Shown here: piece after piece, positions 41,194-50,251 of the stretch
How the letters are laid out: each line of letters opens with the position of its first letter
Numbering within the stretch: position 1 is the stretch's first letter
DNA from: an uncultured Eubacteriales bacterium
GTDB lineage: Bacteria; Bacillota; Clostridia; Oscillospirales; Acutalibacteraceae
Direction of reading: 5' to 3'
Assembly: GCA_900540235.1 (NCBI GenBank)
Contig: UQEY01000001.1
Coordinates: 62,001 to 126,000, forward strand
DNA: 64,000 nucleotides
The notes under the pieces: generated by a model
The model's input: the letters and a program-made list of their open reading frames with translations, nothing else
Database searches by the model: none
What the model was told of the DNA's origin: nothing
Position numbers and translations under genes: made by a program

Positions 41194-41676
41194 TTATTTT
41201 GCCTTTGCGGTAGTTTCTGTAGCAACTTCGCCGATAAGGTCGGCAAGTGTCTTTTGTTGAAGTTCGTCAACAGAATCATATTTGTTTTCTTCTGTTTCTT
41301 TACCGTCTTCAAGAAGAGTTAAAGTAAGAGTTTTACCTCTGACTTTATATTTGTAGTTAACCTTAGCCTGTGAGCTTGGGTTGATAAGTGTCAATTTGTT
41401 GCCTTTAACAGTGTACTTACCTGAGAAGTTAACTGTTGAAAGGTAAGAGTCATATGTACCGTCTTCATAAAATACATAAGCTGAAAGACCCGGTGATGAC
41501 TGACTTTGCCATTTGCCTACGAGCTTGTCTTCGTTTGAAAATGCGCTGCTTACTGCTGCTGCAGGGCTTTGGTCTGTTGCAACGCAATAGATACCGCCGG
41601 CAGCTACAAGCGCAACAATCACAGCAACAACAATAATTATAGCAAGCTTTCCTTTTGATAATTTTGCCTTTGCCAT
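41194..41676 (-). CDS. Membrane-anchored lipocalin-like (DUF5640-type) protein
   Basis: A 160-residue protein with a basic N-terminus, one membrane helix (LAIIIVVAVIVALVAAGGIY) and an extracellular beta-rich domain: LVGKWQSQSS, YVFYEDGTYDSYLSTVNFSG and KYTVKGNKLTLINP. This WxxxG plus FxxDGT pattern is common in lipocalin-like surface domains of Firmicutes; function unknown. It starts 4 bases after the prs stop with AAAGGAG upstream, so it is co-transcribed with prs. Confidence 0.65.
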   Translation of the reverse strand: MAKAKLSKGKLAIIIVVAVIVALVAAGGIYCVATDQSPAAAVSSAFSNEDKLVGKWQSQSSPGLSAYVFYEDGTYDSYLSTVNFSGKYTVKGNKLTLINPSSQAKVNYKYKVRGKTLTLTLLEDGKETEENKYDSVDELQQKTLADLIGEVATETTAKAK

Positions 41677-41680
41677 AAAT

Positions 41681-42859
41681 TTACTCCTTTAAACCTTTGT
41701 TCTTTAATAATACATCAATCTTATTTGAAGAATCAAGGAGAGAAGATACCGACATATCGTGGTTGAGTGTGTCAATCAAATATGCAGCATATTTTGAAAG
41801 CTCAACACTTACATACCATTCTCTGCTTAAAAGTTCAGGTGATTGATATACACCGTTTGTTGTGAATACTCTATAGAATACACCATCTGCATATGCTTTG
41901 TCAAATACATCAAGACCGTTGCAGAAAAGACCGAATGTAGTACAAACAAAAATTCTGTTGCAACCTAAGTTTTTAAGCTTCATTGCAACTTCAAGCATTG
42001 ATTCGCCGGATGAAATCATATCATCAACAATAATAATATCTTTGCCTTTTACGGAATCACCGAGATATTGATGTTCAACAATAGGGTTTCTGCCGTTAAC
42101 AACTCTTGTATAATCTCTTCTCTTGTAGAACATACCGAGATTTACACCGAGTTGAGTTGCAAAGTAAATACATCTGTGAAGTGCGCCTTCATCAGGAGAA
42201 ATAATCATTAAATGGTCTTTGTCAATTTTCAAGTCATCAATGTTATTAACAAGAGCCTTAATCATTTGATAAGTTGGCATAACATTTTCAAATGACTTGT
42301 CAGGAATAGCGTTTTGTACTCTCTGGTCGTGAGCGTCAAATGTAATGATATTTTCAACACCCAAATGTACGAGTTCTTTAAGCGCCATTGCACAGTCGAG
42401 TGATTCTCTAGAACTTCTCTTGTGCTGCCTGCCTTCATAAAGCATAGGCATAATAACGGAAACTCTTTTAGCCTTTGAGCAAATTGCAGAAATGACTCTC
42501 TTTAAATCTGAAAAGTGATCGTCAGGTGACATAGGAACTTCCATTCCGTACATATTGTATTTGCAACTGTAGTTGAATACATCACAAACAATGTAAATAT
42601 CGTAACCTCTTACAGTTTCGTTAATAACACCTTTGCCTTCGCCGCTGCCAAAACGAGGAATTGAGATGTCAATTTTATATGTATCTCTCTGATAACCGAA
42701 AAATGCGATTGATTCCGCATGCTCAATAGCTTGTGTTTTACGCCATTTTACAAGGTATTTATCAATCTTGTCGGTTAATTCTTCGCATCCCGGCATACCG
42801 ATGATGCCGAGCGGACCTATAGGAATTGTGTTAATGCTGATTGCTGTTTGTCTTGCCAT
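41681..42859 (-). CDS. prs: Ribose-phosphate pyrophosphokinase, long divergent form
   Basis: A 392-residue PRPP synthetase-like protein, longer than the usual 310-320. It has an N-terminal extension before the first catalytic-like fold, RVSVIMPMLYEGRQHKRSSR (20 residues matching the YxRQDRK region), ITFDAHDQRVQNAIP, IISPDEGALHR and the PRPP loop IIIVDDMISSGESM (about residues 273-286). It makes PRPP for purines, pyrimidines, NAD, His and Trp. The long form with RQHKRSSR instead of RQDRK may differ in regulation. It is followed by a membrane protein gene in the same transcript. Confidence 0.85.
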   Translation of the reverse strand: MARQTAISINTIPIGPLGIIGMPGCEELTDKIDKYLVKWRKTQAIEHAESIAFFGYQRDTYKIDISIPRFGSGEGKGVINETVRGYDIYIVCDVFNYSCKYNMYGMEVPMSPDDHFSDLKRVISAICSKAKRVSVIMPMLYEGRQHKRSSRESLDCAMALKELVHLGVENIITFDAHDQRVQNAIPDKSFENVMPTYQMIKALVNNIDDLKIDKDHLMIISPDEGALHRCIYFATQLGVNLGMFYKRRDYTRVVNGRNPIVEHQYLGDSVKGKDIIIVDDMISSGESMLEVAMKLKNLGCNRIFVCTTFGLFCNGLDVFDKAYADGVFYRVFTTNGVYQSPELLSREWYVSVELSKYAAYLIDTLNHDMSVSSLLDSSNKIDVLLKNKGLKE

Positions 42860-42893
42860 GTTAATAAGACGCTCCTCTCAAAAGTTCACGATT

Positions 42894-42922
42894 ATTCTAC
42901 AATAAAAGCATAATATTGTAAA
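42894..42922 (-). promoter_or_regulatory. Predicted promoter for prs
   Basis: On the minus strand TTTACA (42922-42917) and TAGAAT (42899-42894) have a 17-base spacer; GAGAGGAG precedes the start codon. Confidence 0.5.
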
Positions 42923-42952
42923 TATGTTTTTTTAAAATATGCTGTTTTTTAA

Positions 42953-45900
42953 CTATTCTACAATTTTTTCTTTTTTTCTTCTTTTGGTTTTGTTAAATTT
43001 TAAAGAAGAATTGTCGTATATTAAATAACCGCATATTCCAACTGCAGTAACTGCTGTAATTAGAGCACCGATGCCAAATCCTGACGGTGAGTATTTATAT
43101 TCAATAGTATGCTTACCTGCAGATAATTCAATAGCAAGAAGAGTACCGCCGATTTCAAAAGTTTCTTCTTCTTCGCCGTCTACATATACTTTCCATCCGT
43201 CATCATATGGAATTGAAGAATACAGGTAGCAATCTTCTTTCGCATTGATTGTGCCTTTGATTGATGTGTCGTTATGAGATTCAACATTGAGTGATGAAGT
43301 ATTGAGTGCATTGTATGCATTTTTAAGAACTGTATCGTCGCAACTGTATGCATAAAAATCAAATGATGTGCTTTCGGTTTCCATAGTGCCCGCATCAAGT
43401 GAAACTTTAACTTCATCGCCTGCATTGTGGAAACCGAGGTCAAATATATATTCCTCATCAATGTTTTGTGTCATACTTGAAACTTTAGCAGAGTTCACAG
43501 TTAAACTTTTAAGGTCGCTTGACTTAACATAAAGGTAAAGATTTCCGTCAATGGTAGGCGAAAGGGTGACTGTTTCAGTGCCGTAAGTTGAAGATGCGTC
43601 ACTTTTATCAAGCCAGAATGTTCCGTTTTGTGTAACTTCATCACCGGTAACACCGTCAAAATCTGTGCCGAGATAGTCAACATTTTTAAATACGCCTTTG
43701 TATCCTGTTGCAAGTTCAACAAAATCACTTTGAAGTTCAAACGGGTTTCCTTCGTCTGTTACCCAATCTTCAACATTTGAATTTACACCATATGCTATAG
43801 GGAGGTTGTATTTGTTTTTATAAACAGTGCTTCCCTCGTCATATGCTTCATAAATTTTAGAGTAAAGATTAGCCGACGGTTTAAGACTTACATCTGTATG
43901 AATAAGATATTTGATGTTAAACATCATATTGTATACAGGCGTTTGAGTATTATATGTGTAGCTGTTTATTCTGTTACCAAACATACCGAGATTGTGCTGA
44001 AGTTGCGAATACGATTCGTATGCCATAGATGAGAATACGGAAATTCCGTTGTAGTTATAATAAGCCGGGTCCATACGAGTGTTTAAATAACAAAGCTCGG
44101 TTCTGTAAAAACCATCGTCGTTTGATTTTATATATTTGATTGAATCGGTGTAAGTGTCATAATTTTCCTTGTATGCACCGTTTGTTTGCGAAATTTGAAT
44201 ACCGGTAATTGAACTGATAACGGTTTCACAGATAAGAAAGATTACAAGAGTAGCACTGAGGAGCTTCTTCGGAGCACTTTTGTTTTTACTTAAAAGAAGG
44301 TAGCCGCACCATAATGCAATTAAAATAATTGTTGCATAAATAGTTACATTTGTCATTTTGTTAGTTAAAAACTTTTGACAAATAACGACTACAGCTATTA
44401 ATGCAAGACCTACATATGTGATATCCTTCGCCTTGATGCCTTTAAGATTTGTGATTGTTCTGTAACCCATTGCTGCAATGAGGAATGAGTACATATATGA
44501 AAATCTGTAAGGTAAATCGTTAGGGAAGTGGAAAGCGTGCCAAATATAGTTTGCACAGTTATTGTTGAAACAAAATACAAAGAATACAAGAAGGAGTACA
44601 TATATTACCTTGTCTTTAATTCTGATTTTATCATTAACTAAGAATAGCGGAAGAAGTACGAGTGTAAGTATTCCCGTGTATACATTAGGAAGAACATTGT
44701 CACCGCTGCTTCTTATCGTTGTTTCAAGAACCGCAAAATGAGAAGTAATAAAGTCTAACAAGTCAAAGTAACTTGTAAATGTTTCGGGAAATGTGCCCGA
44801 TGTAGCTGAACTGTTTTTAAGAATCATAAACACGGGCACAAGGGTGATTGCACATACCATTGCCGAAAGAATACTTGCAAACGCAAACTTTATGCCTCTG
44901 TTTACAAACATATTGTTCATTAACGCTTTGGTTGAAAACTTCTTTTCAAACTTCGCATTAGGATTTATTTTGCCATCGTTTTTAAATGAAATAATAAAGT
45001 AAGCAAGAAAATAGAGCACTGCAAATATGCAACTCATATAACCCATATAATAATTGGCAAAAAACAAAATTACCATTGATGCGGTGTAAAGCTTAATGTC
45101 GCCCTTTTTGAATATTGTTTCAATACCCAAAACAATAAGCGGCAGCATAATCATACCGTCAAGCCACATTACATTCCAGTAATAAGCAAGAAAGTATGCG
45201 CAAAATGCATAAAGTACGCCGAATACGCTTACATATATATTGTTTTTGCCAAAACTTTTTTTGAGGTAATAACTGAAAGTTGCGGCAGATAAAATACACT
45301 TTATAGATACAAGAAAAGTGATTGCAAATGAAATATCTTCTTTGTCAAAAAGAAAGATAAGTACGGTAATAGGACTTGAAAGATAGTTAAGATAGTTACC
45401 GAGAAAGCTTGAACCGCCGCCCGTTGTCCAAGAATAAAGCAAACTTTTATGCTCAAGTATTCTGTCATAAAGCTCAGCAAAAAGCGGACCGTACTGGTGG
45501 TAAAGGTCCATCCTCATAACTGTATAATCACCGAAAGGAAATGTTGAATAAAAAATATAAAGAACAGTTATACAAATTGTCGCAACTGCGGCAGAAAGTA
45601 CAACATATCTGTTTTCAAAAAAACATTTGTATATTCTTGAACTTTTAACGCTTTTTGCTTCATAATCACAGTCGAAAACAAGTGTTCTGTCATAAACATA
45701 GTTAAACAAAAACGCTGTTAAAATCGATATAAACCAAGCAAATGAAACAGGCATATCAAGAAGATTATAAAATGCAAAATCGGCAAGTTTATAAAACGCA
45801 AAGTTAACCGCAAATCGAATCAGTATAAAAATAATTTGTTTAACATTTGATGAATTCACCTTTTTTGCAAAAACAAATTTGCGCTCAAGGAGATATGAAA

Positions 45901-46084
45901 CTACGCTTGCAACAATAAATGCAACAACGCAGCTTACCGTGGTTGAAACGCCGAAAAAAGTTTTAAAAAGTTGTTTTATTGCAAACAGTATAAAAAGAGA
46001 AGCAATACTCATTACCGAGTAGCTTACTGTTTCACCGTTGATGAATTTATTGGTTTTGGGTTTTGTTAATAGTCGTTGATTCAT
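42953..46084 (-). CDS. GtrA-YfhO fusion membrane protein
   Basis: A 1043-residue protein. Residues about 20-145 match GtrA: four helices, VVSYLLERKFVFAKK and FLFNYVYDRTLVFDC. Residues about 160-1025 are YfhO-like: FGDYTVMRMDLYHQYGPLFA near the start, a GT-C-type multi-helix domain with FLGNYLNYLSSPITVLIFLF, then a large extracellular part ending ELSAGKHTIEYKYSPSGF before the last helix and a basic tail. YfhO proteins are glycosyltransferase-like and linked to lipoteichoic acid or wall glycosylation; GtrA is proposed to move the lipid-linked sugar. RBS GGAG precedes ATG 46084. Divergent from spoIIIAA. Confidence 0.85.
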   Translation of the reverse strand: MNQRLLTKPKTNKFINGETVSYSVMSIASLFILFAIKQLFKTFFGVSTTVSCVVAFIVASVVSYLLERKFVFAKKVNSSNVKQIIFILIRFAVNFAFYKLADFAFYNLLDMPVSFAWFISILTAFLFNYVYDRTLVFDCDYEAKSVKSSRIYKCFFENRYVVLSAAVATICITVLYIFYSTFPFGDYTVMRMDLYHQYGPLFAELYDRILEHKSLLYSWTTGGGSSFLGNYLNYLSSPITVLIFLFDKEDISFAITFLVSIKCILSAATFSYYLKKSFGKNNIYVSVFGVLYAFCAYFLAYYWNVMWLDGMIMLPLIVLGIETIFKKGDIKLYTASMVILFFANYYMGYMSCIFAVLYFLAYFIISFKNDGKINPNAKFEKKFSTKALMNNMFVNRGIKFAFASILSAMVCAITLVPVFMILKNSSATSGTFPETFTSYFDLLDFITSHFAVLETTIRSSGDNVLPNVYTGILTLVLLPLFLVNDKIRIKDKVIYVLLLVFFVFCFNNNCANYIWHAFHFPNDLPYRFSYMYSFLIAAMGYRTITNLKGIKAKDITYVGLALIAVVVICQKFLTNKMTNVTIYATIILIALWCGYLLLSKNKSAPKKLLSATLVIFLICETVISSITGIQISQTNGAYKENYDTYTDSIKYIKSNDDGFYRTELCYLNTRMDPAYYNYNGISVFSSMAYESYSQLQHNLGMFGNRINSYTYNTQTPVYNMMFNIKYLIHTDVSLKPSANLYSKIYEAYDEGSTVYKNKYNLPIAYGVNSNVEDWVTDEGNPFELQSDFVELATGYKGVFKNVDYLGTDFDGVTGDEVTQNGTFWLDKSDASSTYGTETVTLSPTIDGNLYLYVKSSDLKSLTVNSAKVSSMTQNIDEEYIFDLGFHNAGDEVKVSLDAGTMETESTSFDFYAYSCDDTVLKNAYNALNTSSLNVESHNDTSIKGTINAKEDCYLYSSIPYDDGWKVYVDGEEEETFEIGGTLLAIELSAGKHTIEYKYSPSGFGIGALITAVTAVGICGYLIYDNSSLKFNKTKRRKKEKIVE

Positions 46085-46208
46085 TTATTTTACTCCGTCA
46101 ATCAAAATATTAATAGTATACATATATTATCATATTTGAAATAACAGTTCAACCGAAAAATTGTTATATATTTCTAAATTTATGCATATTATTAAGCAAG
46201 GTGATTTT

Positions 46209-47189
46209 ATGGACAATATTTATTGTGTTATTGAAAAGTTTTCTAAACCTTTAAAGGAATTGTTTTTATCGTTTGACAGAGTGACTCTTTCAAGCATTAC
46301 CGAAATTAGGATTAGAATTAATAAGCCGATTATTTTATACATACTCAACAAACCGTATTTTATCAGTAAATATGACAAGCTTATCAACTACTGTACAGAA
46401 GATTGCAAAATCATTTCCAAAGAAGAGTTTGCACTGATACTGAACAACTTATGCAACAACTCTTATCACACAAATATAAACACTATGATTAAAGGCTATG
46501 TAACCGATGAAAACGGTTCAAGAATAGGCTTGGCAGGAGAGGCGGTATATAAAAACAATGTTTTAACAGGGTTAAGAAATATATCTTCCGTAAATATAAG
46601 AATATCCCATGATATTGCAAACTGTTCTAAAAAGCTTCTAAGCCTGATATATAACGATAATTCAGGAAGTTTTATTATTGCGGGTCCTCCGTCAAGCGGT
46701 AAAACAACAATGCTTAGGGATATTGCAACAATTCTTTCAAGCGGATACCAAGGCTGTTATAAAAAAGTATCAATAATTGATGAAAGATGTGAAATAGCAG
46801 CAGGCTTTGATGTAGGTATTAACAGTGATGTTATCAGTAATTTCTCAAAAGCGGCGGCTATTGAAATGGCGGTCAGAACGCTTTCTCCGGAAATTATTAT
46901 TTGTGATGAAATAGGAAATATGAACGAGGTGGAAGCTATAAAATTCGGCTTTTCCTGCGGTGCTTCTTATATTGTGTCTGTTCATTTAAAATCAATTCAA
47001 GATTTATCAAGAAACCAAATACTTAATTCGTTGATTGAAACAGGAGAATTTGACTATATTGTGTGTCTTAATCAGCTTTCAAAAGATTTTGACATTATTA
47101 AAATAGCGGAGGCAGACTTTGAAAATTATAGGAATAGTAATGATAATGACTTTTTTTATATTCCTGGCAATTTTGATTGCGGACTATGA
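46209..47189 (+). CDS. spoIIIAA: Stage III sporulation protein SpoIIIAA, ATPase
   Basis: ATG 46209 follows AAGGTG; the frame extends upstream without a ribosome site. The 326-residue protein is a secretion-type ATPase with Walker A AGPPSSGKTTMLRDIA, Walker B PEIIICDEIG and GEAVYKNNVLTGLRNISSVN upstream. It powers the SpoIIIA-SpoIIQ channel between mother cell and forespore. First gene of a complete eight-gene operon. Confidence 0.96.
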   Translation: MDNIYCVIEKFSKPLKELFLSFDRVTLSSITEIRIRINKPIILYILNKPYFISKYDKLINYCTEDCKIISKEEFALILNNLCNNSYHTNINTMIKGYVTDENGSRIGLAGEAVYKNNVLTGLRNISSVNIRISHDIANCSKKLLSLIYNDNSGSFIIAGPPSSGKTTMLRDIATILSSGYQGCYKKVSIIDERCEIAAGFDVGINSDVISNFSKAAAIEMAVRTLSPEIIICDEIGNMNEVEAIKFGFSCGASYIVSVHLKSIQDLSRNQILNSLIETGEFDYIVCLNQLSKDFDIIKIAEADFENYRNSNDNDFFYIPGNFDCGL

Positions 47190-47562
47190 AAAAGGAAAAA
47201 TAGAATTTTGCGACAAAATGATTTATATCGGCGAAGAAATACTTATTTTGATGAATTCAACAATACCCGATACAAACGGTGTGTTTGCGATACTTAAAAA
47301 CAGTGAAAAGCTCAGAGATATAGATGTTTTTGATGTTGCGGCTTCTTCGCCGCTAAAATCATCGGAAAATGAAAAAATTAAAGATTATATCGATTTGGTC
47401 GGTAAATGTGATGTTGATACGATGATAAAGCAGTCACAGTATTTTTGCGATTATTTCAGATTGATAAAAAACGATTATCAGCAATATTATAAATCGCATT
47501 GCAAAATAATTTATGCTTTTTGTATTTCAATAGGCATTGTTATTTCAATATTGCTGGTTTAG
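47119..47562 (+). CDS. spoIIIAB: Stage III sporulation protein SpoIIIAB
   Basis: The start is TTG 47119 with GGAGG 7 bases upstream, overlapping spoIIIAA by about 70 bases. The 147-residue protein has an N-terminal and a C-terminal membrane helix (IIGIVMIMTFFIFLAIL and IIYAFCISIGIVISILLV) with a cytoplasmic helical part, like GspF-type scaffold proteins. It is shorter than the usual ~170 residues but in the right place. Confidence 0.88.
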   Translation: MKIIGIVMIMTFFIFLAILIADYEKGKIEFCDKMIYIGEEILILMNSTIPDTNGVFAILKNSEKLRDIDVFDVAASSPLKSSENEKIKDYIDLVGKCDVDTMIKQSQYFCDYFRLIKNDYQQYYKSHCKIIYAFCISIGIVISILLV

Positions 47563-47570
47563 GAGGAAAA

Positions 47571-47765
47571 ATGGATATTAACTTCATTTTTAAAATAGCC
47601 GCAATAGGAATAATAGTGGCAGTGTTAAATATGGTTTTGATAAGAAGCGGGCGAGAGGAACAGGCTATGCTGACTACTCTTGCGGGAGTAATTGTCGTAC
47701 TTATGATGATTATTCCCCAAATAAGCGAGCTTTTTTCAACCGTAAAATCTCTTTTTGATTTATGA
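47571..47765 (+). CDS. spoIIIAC: Stage III sporulation protein SpoIIIAC
   Basis: ATG 47571 follows AGGAGG directly. The 64-residue protein has two membrane helices (FKIAAIGIIVAVLNMVLI and TTLAGVIVVLMMIIPQI) with the conserved GREEQA turn between them, matching SpoIIIAC length and sequence pattern. Overlaps spoIIIAD by four bases. Confidence 0.93.
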   Translation: MDINFIFKIAAIGIIVAVLNMVLIRSGREEQAMLTTLAGVIVVLMMIIPQISELFSTVKSLFDL

Positions 47766-48142
47766 TTAAGATTATTGCCATTGTTTTTTGCGCACTGCTT
47801 CTCAATATTATTCTTAAAGATTATGCGAGGGAATTTTGCGTTTTTATTAATATTGTGAGTGCTTGCATCATCTTTTTAATGATTTTTAATGATTTAAAAA
47901 GCATAATCGAACAAGTAGATACTCTTACACAGTCGGTTGGGGTAATAACTCCGTACATAAAAATTATGCTTAAAATACTCGGCATATCAATGCTTGCGGG
48001 TCTTCTTTCCGATTTGTGTCGTGATAACGGTGAAATTACACTTGCAAATCAAACGGAACTCTCGGCAAAAATCATTATTTTAGTTACAGCGCTGCCATTG
48101 TTTTCAACGATAATTAATATTATGACAGGAATACTTAAATGA
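47762..48142 (+). CDS. spoIIIAD: Stage III sporulation protein SpoIIIAD
   Basis: A 126-residue membrane protein with about four helices, typical LKILGISMLAGLLSDLCRD and GEITLANQTELSAKIIIL segments. Its start overlaps spoIIIAC (ATGA) and its end overlaps spoIIIAE. Confidence 0.93.
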   Translation: MIKIIAIVFCALLLNIILKDYAREFCVFINIVSACIIFLMIFNDLKSIIEQVDTLTQSVGVITPYIKIMLKILGISMLAGLLSDLCRDNGEITLANQTELSAKIIILVTALPLFSTIINIMTGILK

Positions 48143-49278
48143 AAAGAATATTGAAAATTACAGCTTTTGTTTTTGTAATAGCTTTTATATTGCTTTATCC
48201 CATAAATTCTTTTGCCGAGACGGATACTGATTATCAAAATCAGTTGGAAAATTATGATTTGTCATCATTTGATTTACTTGATGACGAAACAAAAGATTTA
48301 CTAAAAGAACTCGGAATTGATGATTTCGGTTATGATAATTTGAGCAATATTTCAATTAAAGAAATAACCGATTATATCCTATCTCTTTTTTATAAAAAGT
48401 TTGATACACCGCTTAAATGTTGCCTTGTAGTTATATGCTTCATTATTTTGTCGGCTCTGGTTAAATCGTTTGATTTTCATTTGTCAACCGACAGTGTTAC
48501 AGATTTATATTCGGTAATCACAAATTTGGTTATTGCCGTATTTTTAATGAATCAAATCTATCCGGCGTTAAAACTTTCATGCTCAACAATAAGACTTTGT
48601 GCCGATTTTACATATGCGTTCTTTCCTGCATTTTGTATAATTTGTGCTTCTAGCGGTGGGGCGATAACATCGTTTTCGGTAAACGCAAGCTTACTTGTTT
48701 TGTCGCAGGCACTTAATTTTATTTCAGCCAATATATTTCTGCCTGTAGTTAATTGCTTTATGGGAATAAGTATTTGCTCAGCGCTTAGAAAAGATTTGAA
48801 TTTGGCGAGCATTGTAACAACTTTCAAAAATTTGATAACAAAATCAATATCTACGATTTCGGCAGTGTTTGTATCGTTTTTGTCGTTAAAAACGGCTGTT
48901 GCTTCACGGGCAGATGCACTTGGACTTCGCTCGGTACGATTTGCAATAAACTCTGTTGTGCCTATTATAGGCAGTTCAATAAGCGAAGGACTTTTGTCGA
49001 TTCAAAGTTATTCAAGCCTTGTTAAAACCGGCGTAGGTGTAGTGGGTATTATCGCTGTATGCGCAATATTTTTGCCGGCAATAGTCAGTACGACTTTGTG
49101 GCGAATATCGCTTTCTGCTTCAAATGTTTTTTCAAAAGTATTTTTCAATAACGAATCGACTTGTGTTTTGGATGCATTTAATGCAGTTCTTCTTATAGTG
49201 AATGTGCTTTTGATTTTATCAATGGTTACAACCATTATTTCCCTGGGAATTTTGGTTGCTTCAAAAACGGTGAGTTAA
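48139..49278 (+). CDS. spoIIIAE: Stage III sporulation protein SpoIIIAE
   Basis: A 379-residue protein with a signal sequence (AFVFVIAFILLYPINSFAE) and about eight membrane helices; ADALGLRSVRFAINSVVPII and GGAITSFSVNASLLVLSQAL are family-typical. It is a polytopic part of the mother-cell-to-forespore channel. Overlaps its neighbours by 4 and 1 bases. Confidence 0.95.
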   Translation: MKRILKITAFVFVIAFILLYPINSFAETDTDYQNQLENYDLSSFDLLDDETKDLLKELGIDDFGYDNLSNISIKEITDYILSLFYKKFDTPLKCCLVVICFIILSALVKSFDFHLSTDSVTDLYSVITNLVIAVFLMNQIYPALKLSCSTIRLCADFTYAFFPAFCIICASSGGAITSFSVNASLLVLSQALNFISANIFLPVVNCFMGISICSALRKDLNLASIVTTFKNLITKSISTISAVFVSFLSLKTAVASRADALGLRSVRFAINSVVPIIGSSISEGLLSIQSYSSLVKTGVGVVGIIAVCAIFLPAIVSTTLWRISLSASNVFSKVFFNNESTCVLDAFNAVLLIVNVLLILSMVTTIISLGILVASKTVS

Positions 49279-49721
49279 TGGAATTTTTAAATAATTGGAC
49301 TTATACGGTTTGCATAACTCTTATAGCCTCTGTGATTTTTTCTCTGCTGCTTCCTAAGGGCGGTCACGGCAAAGTCGGTAAAATTGTTATAACGGTCTTC
49401 ATAATAATTTCGTTTGTTATTCCTTTTGTCGGCGGTCAATTCAATCTTGATTTCGGCGACTGTTTTGTTAACGATAAAAGCGAGCAAACGATAAAAGAAA
49501 ACTCATATGAAAATATTATTAAAACTAATATTGAAAATCTTCTTACTCAGGGCAGTTTTGAAAATTCAAAGGCAGAGGTAAAGGTTGATTTAAAAGATGA
49601 TGAAATTTACATAAAATCGGCAGATGTTTATATTCAGGATGAATATGACAAAGATAAAGTAAAAGATTATGTTTTTGAAAAACTCGGAATAAATGCGAAG
49701 GTGTATTACATTGGTGAATAA
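49278..49721 (+). CDS. spoIIIAF: Stage III sporulation protein SpoIIIAF
   Basis: A 147-residue protein with two N-terminal helices (TVCITLIASVIFSLLLP and VGKIVITVFIIISFVIPFVG) and a C-terminal ring-building-like domain (AEVKVDLKDDEIYIKSADVY). The P-G-G turn between helices fits the family. The ATG overlaps the spoIIIAE stop. Confidence 0.9.
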   Translation: MEFLNNWTYTVCITLIASVIFSLLLPKGGHGKVGKIVITVFIIISFVIPFVGGQFNLDFGDCFVNDKSEQTIKENSYENIIKTNIENLLTQGSFENSKAEVKVDLKDDEIYIKSADVYIQDEYDKDKVKDYVFEKLGINAKVYYIGE

Positions 49722-50250
49722 AATTCGGGATGCATTAAATTTAATTCAAAAAGGTGACGGTAAAAAGGTTAAAATTATTTGCGCTGTCGGTTTAGTCGGA
49801 ATAATTCTTATAGCTATGTCGTCGCTTTTTCAAACCGATAAAAGTAAATCGAATGTGGCAGACAACACCGCTGTTGATTATTCTTCTTATTCAAAAGAAA
49901 CCGAGCAAAAGCTTACGGATATTGTGTCTTCAATATCCGGTGTCGGCGAATGTAAGGTTATGATTACTTTTGAAACGGGGAGCGAAAATGTTTATGCAAC
50001 AGACAGTGAAACAAAAAGCGATGATAACTCGGTGGATGATAAAAGCGAATATGTTCTCTACAATTCTTCAAATGGAGAAAAAGCGCTTTTGATTAAAGAA
50101 AAGTATCCTGCCGTCGGCGGGGTAAGTATTGTTTGCGACGGTGGTGATGATGAAACGGTTCGAGAAGCAATAATCAATACAGTTACTTCTCTTTTTAATA
50201 TATCGACAAACAGAGTTTCTGTTTCCAAAATAAAATCTAAGGGTGGTTAA
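49711..50250 (+). CDS. spoIIIAG: Stage III sporulation protein SpoIIIAG
   Basis: The start is taken as TTG 49711 (AAGGTG 7 bases upstream); GTG 49714 and ATG 49693 are alternatives. The 179-residue product has one membrane helix (IICAVGLVGIILIAMSSLF) and an extracellular RBM domain: KLTDIVSSISGVGECKVMIT and YPAVGGVSIVCDGGDDETVR. SpoIIIAG forms the large oligomeric ring of the channel. Confidence 0.93.
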   Translation: MVNKIRDALNLIQKGDGKKVKIICAVGLVGIILIAMSSLFQTDKSKSNVADNTAVDYSSYSKETEQKLTDIVSSISGVGECKVMITFETGSENVYATDSETKSDDNSVDDKSEYVLYNSSNGEKALLIKEKYPAVGGVSIVCDGGDDETVREAIINTVTSLFNISTNRVSVSKIKSKGG

Positions 50251-50251
50251 T

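Noticed and set aside
46166..46192. SigE promoter for the spoIIIA operon (ATA, 16 bases, CATATTAT)
   Set aside because: The -10 has a mismatch and the predicted start would fall inside the ribosome site of spoIIIAA, so the match is too weak to call.
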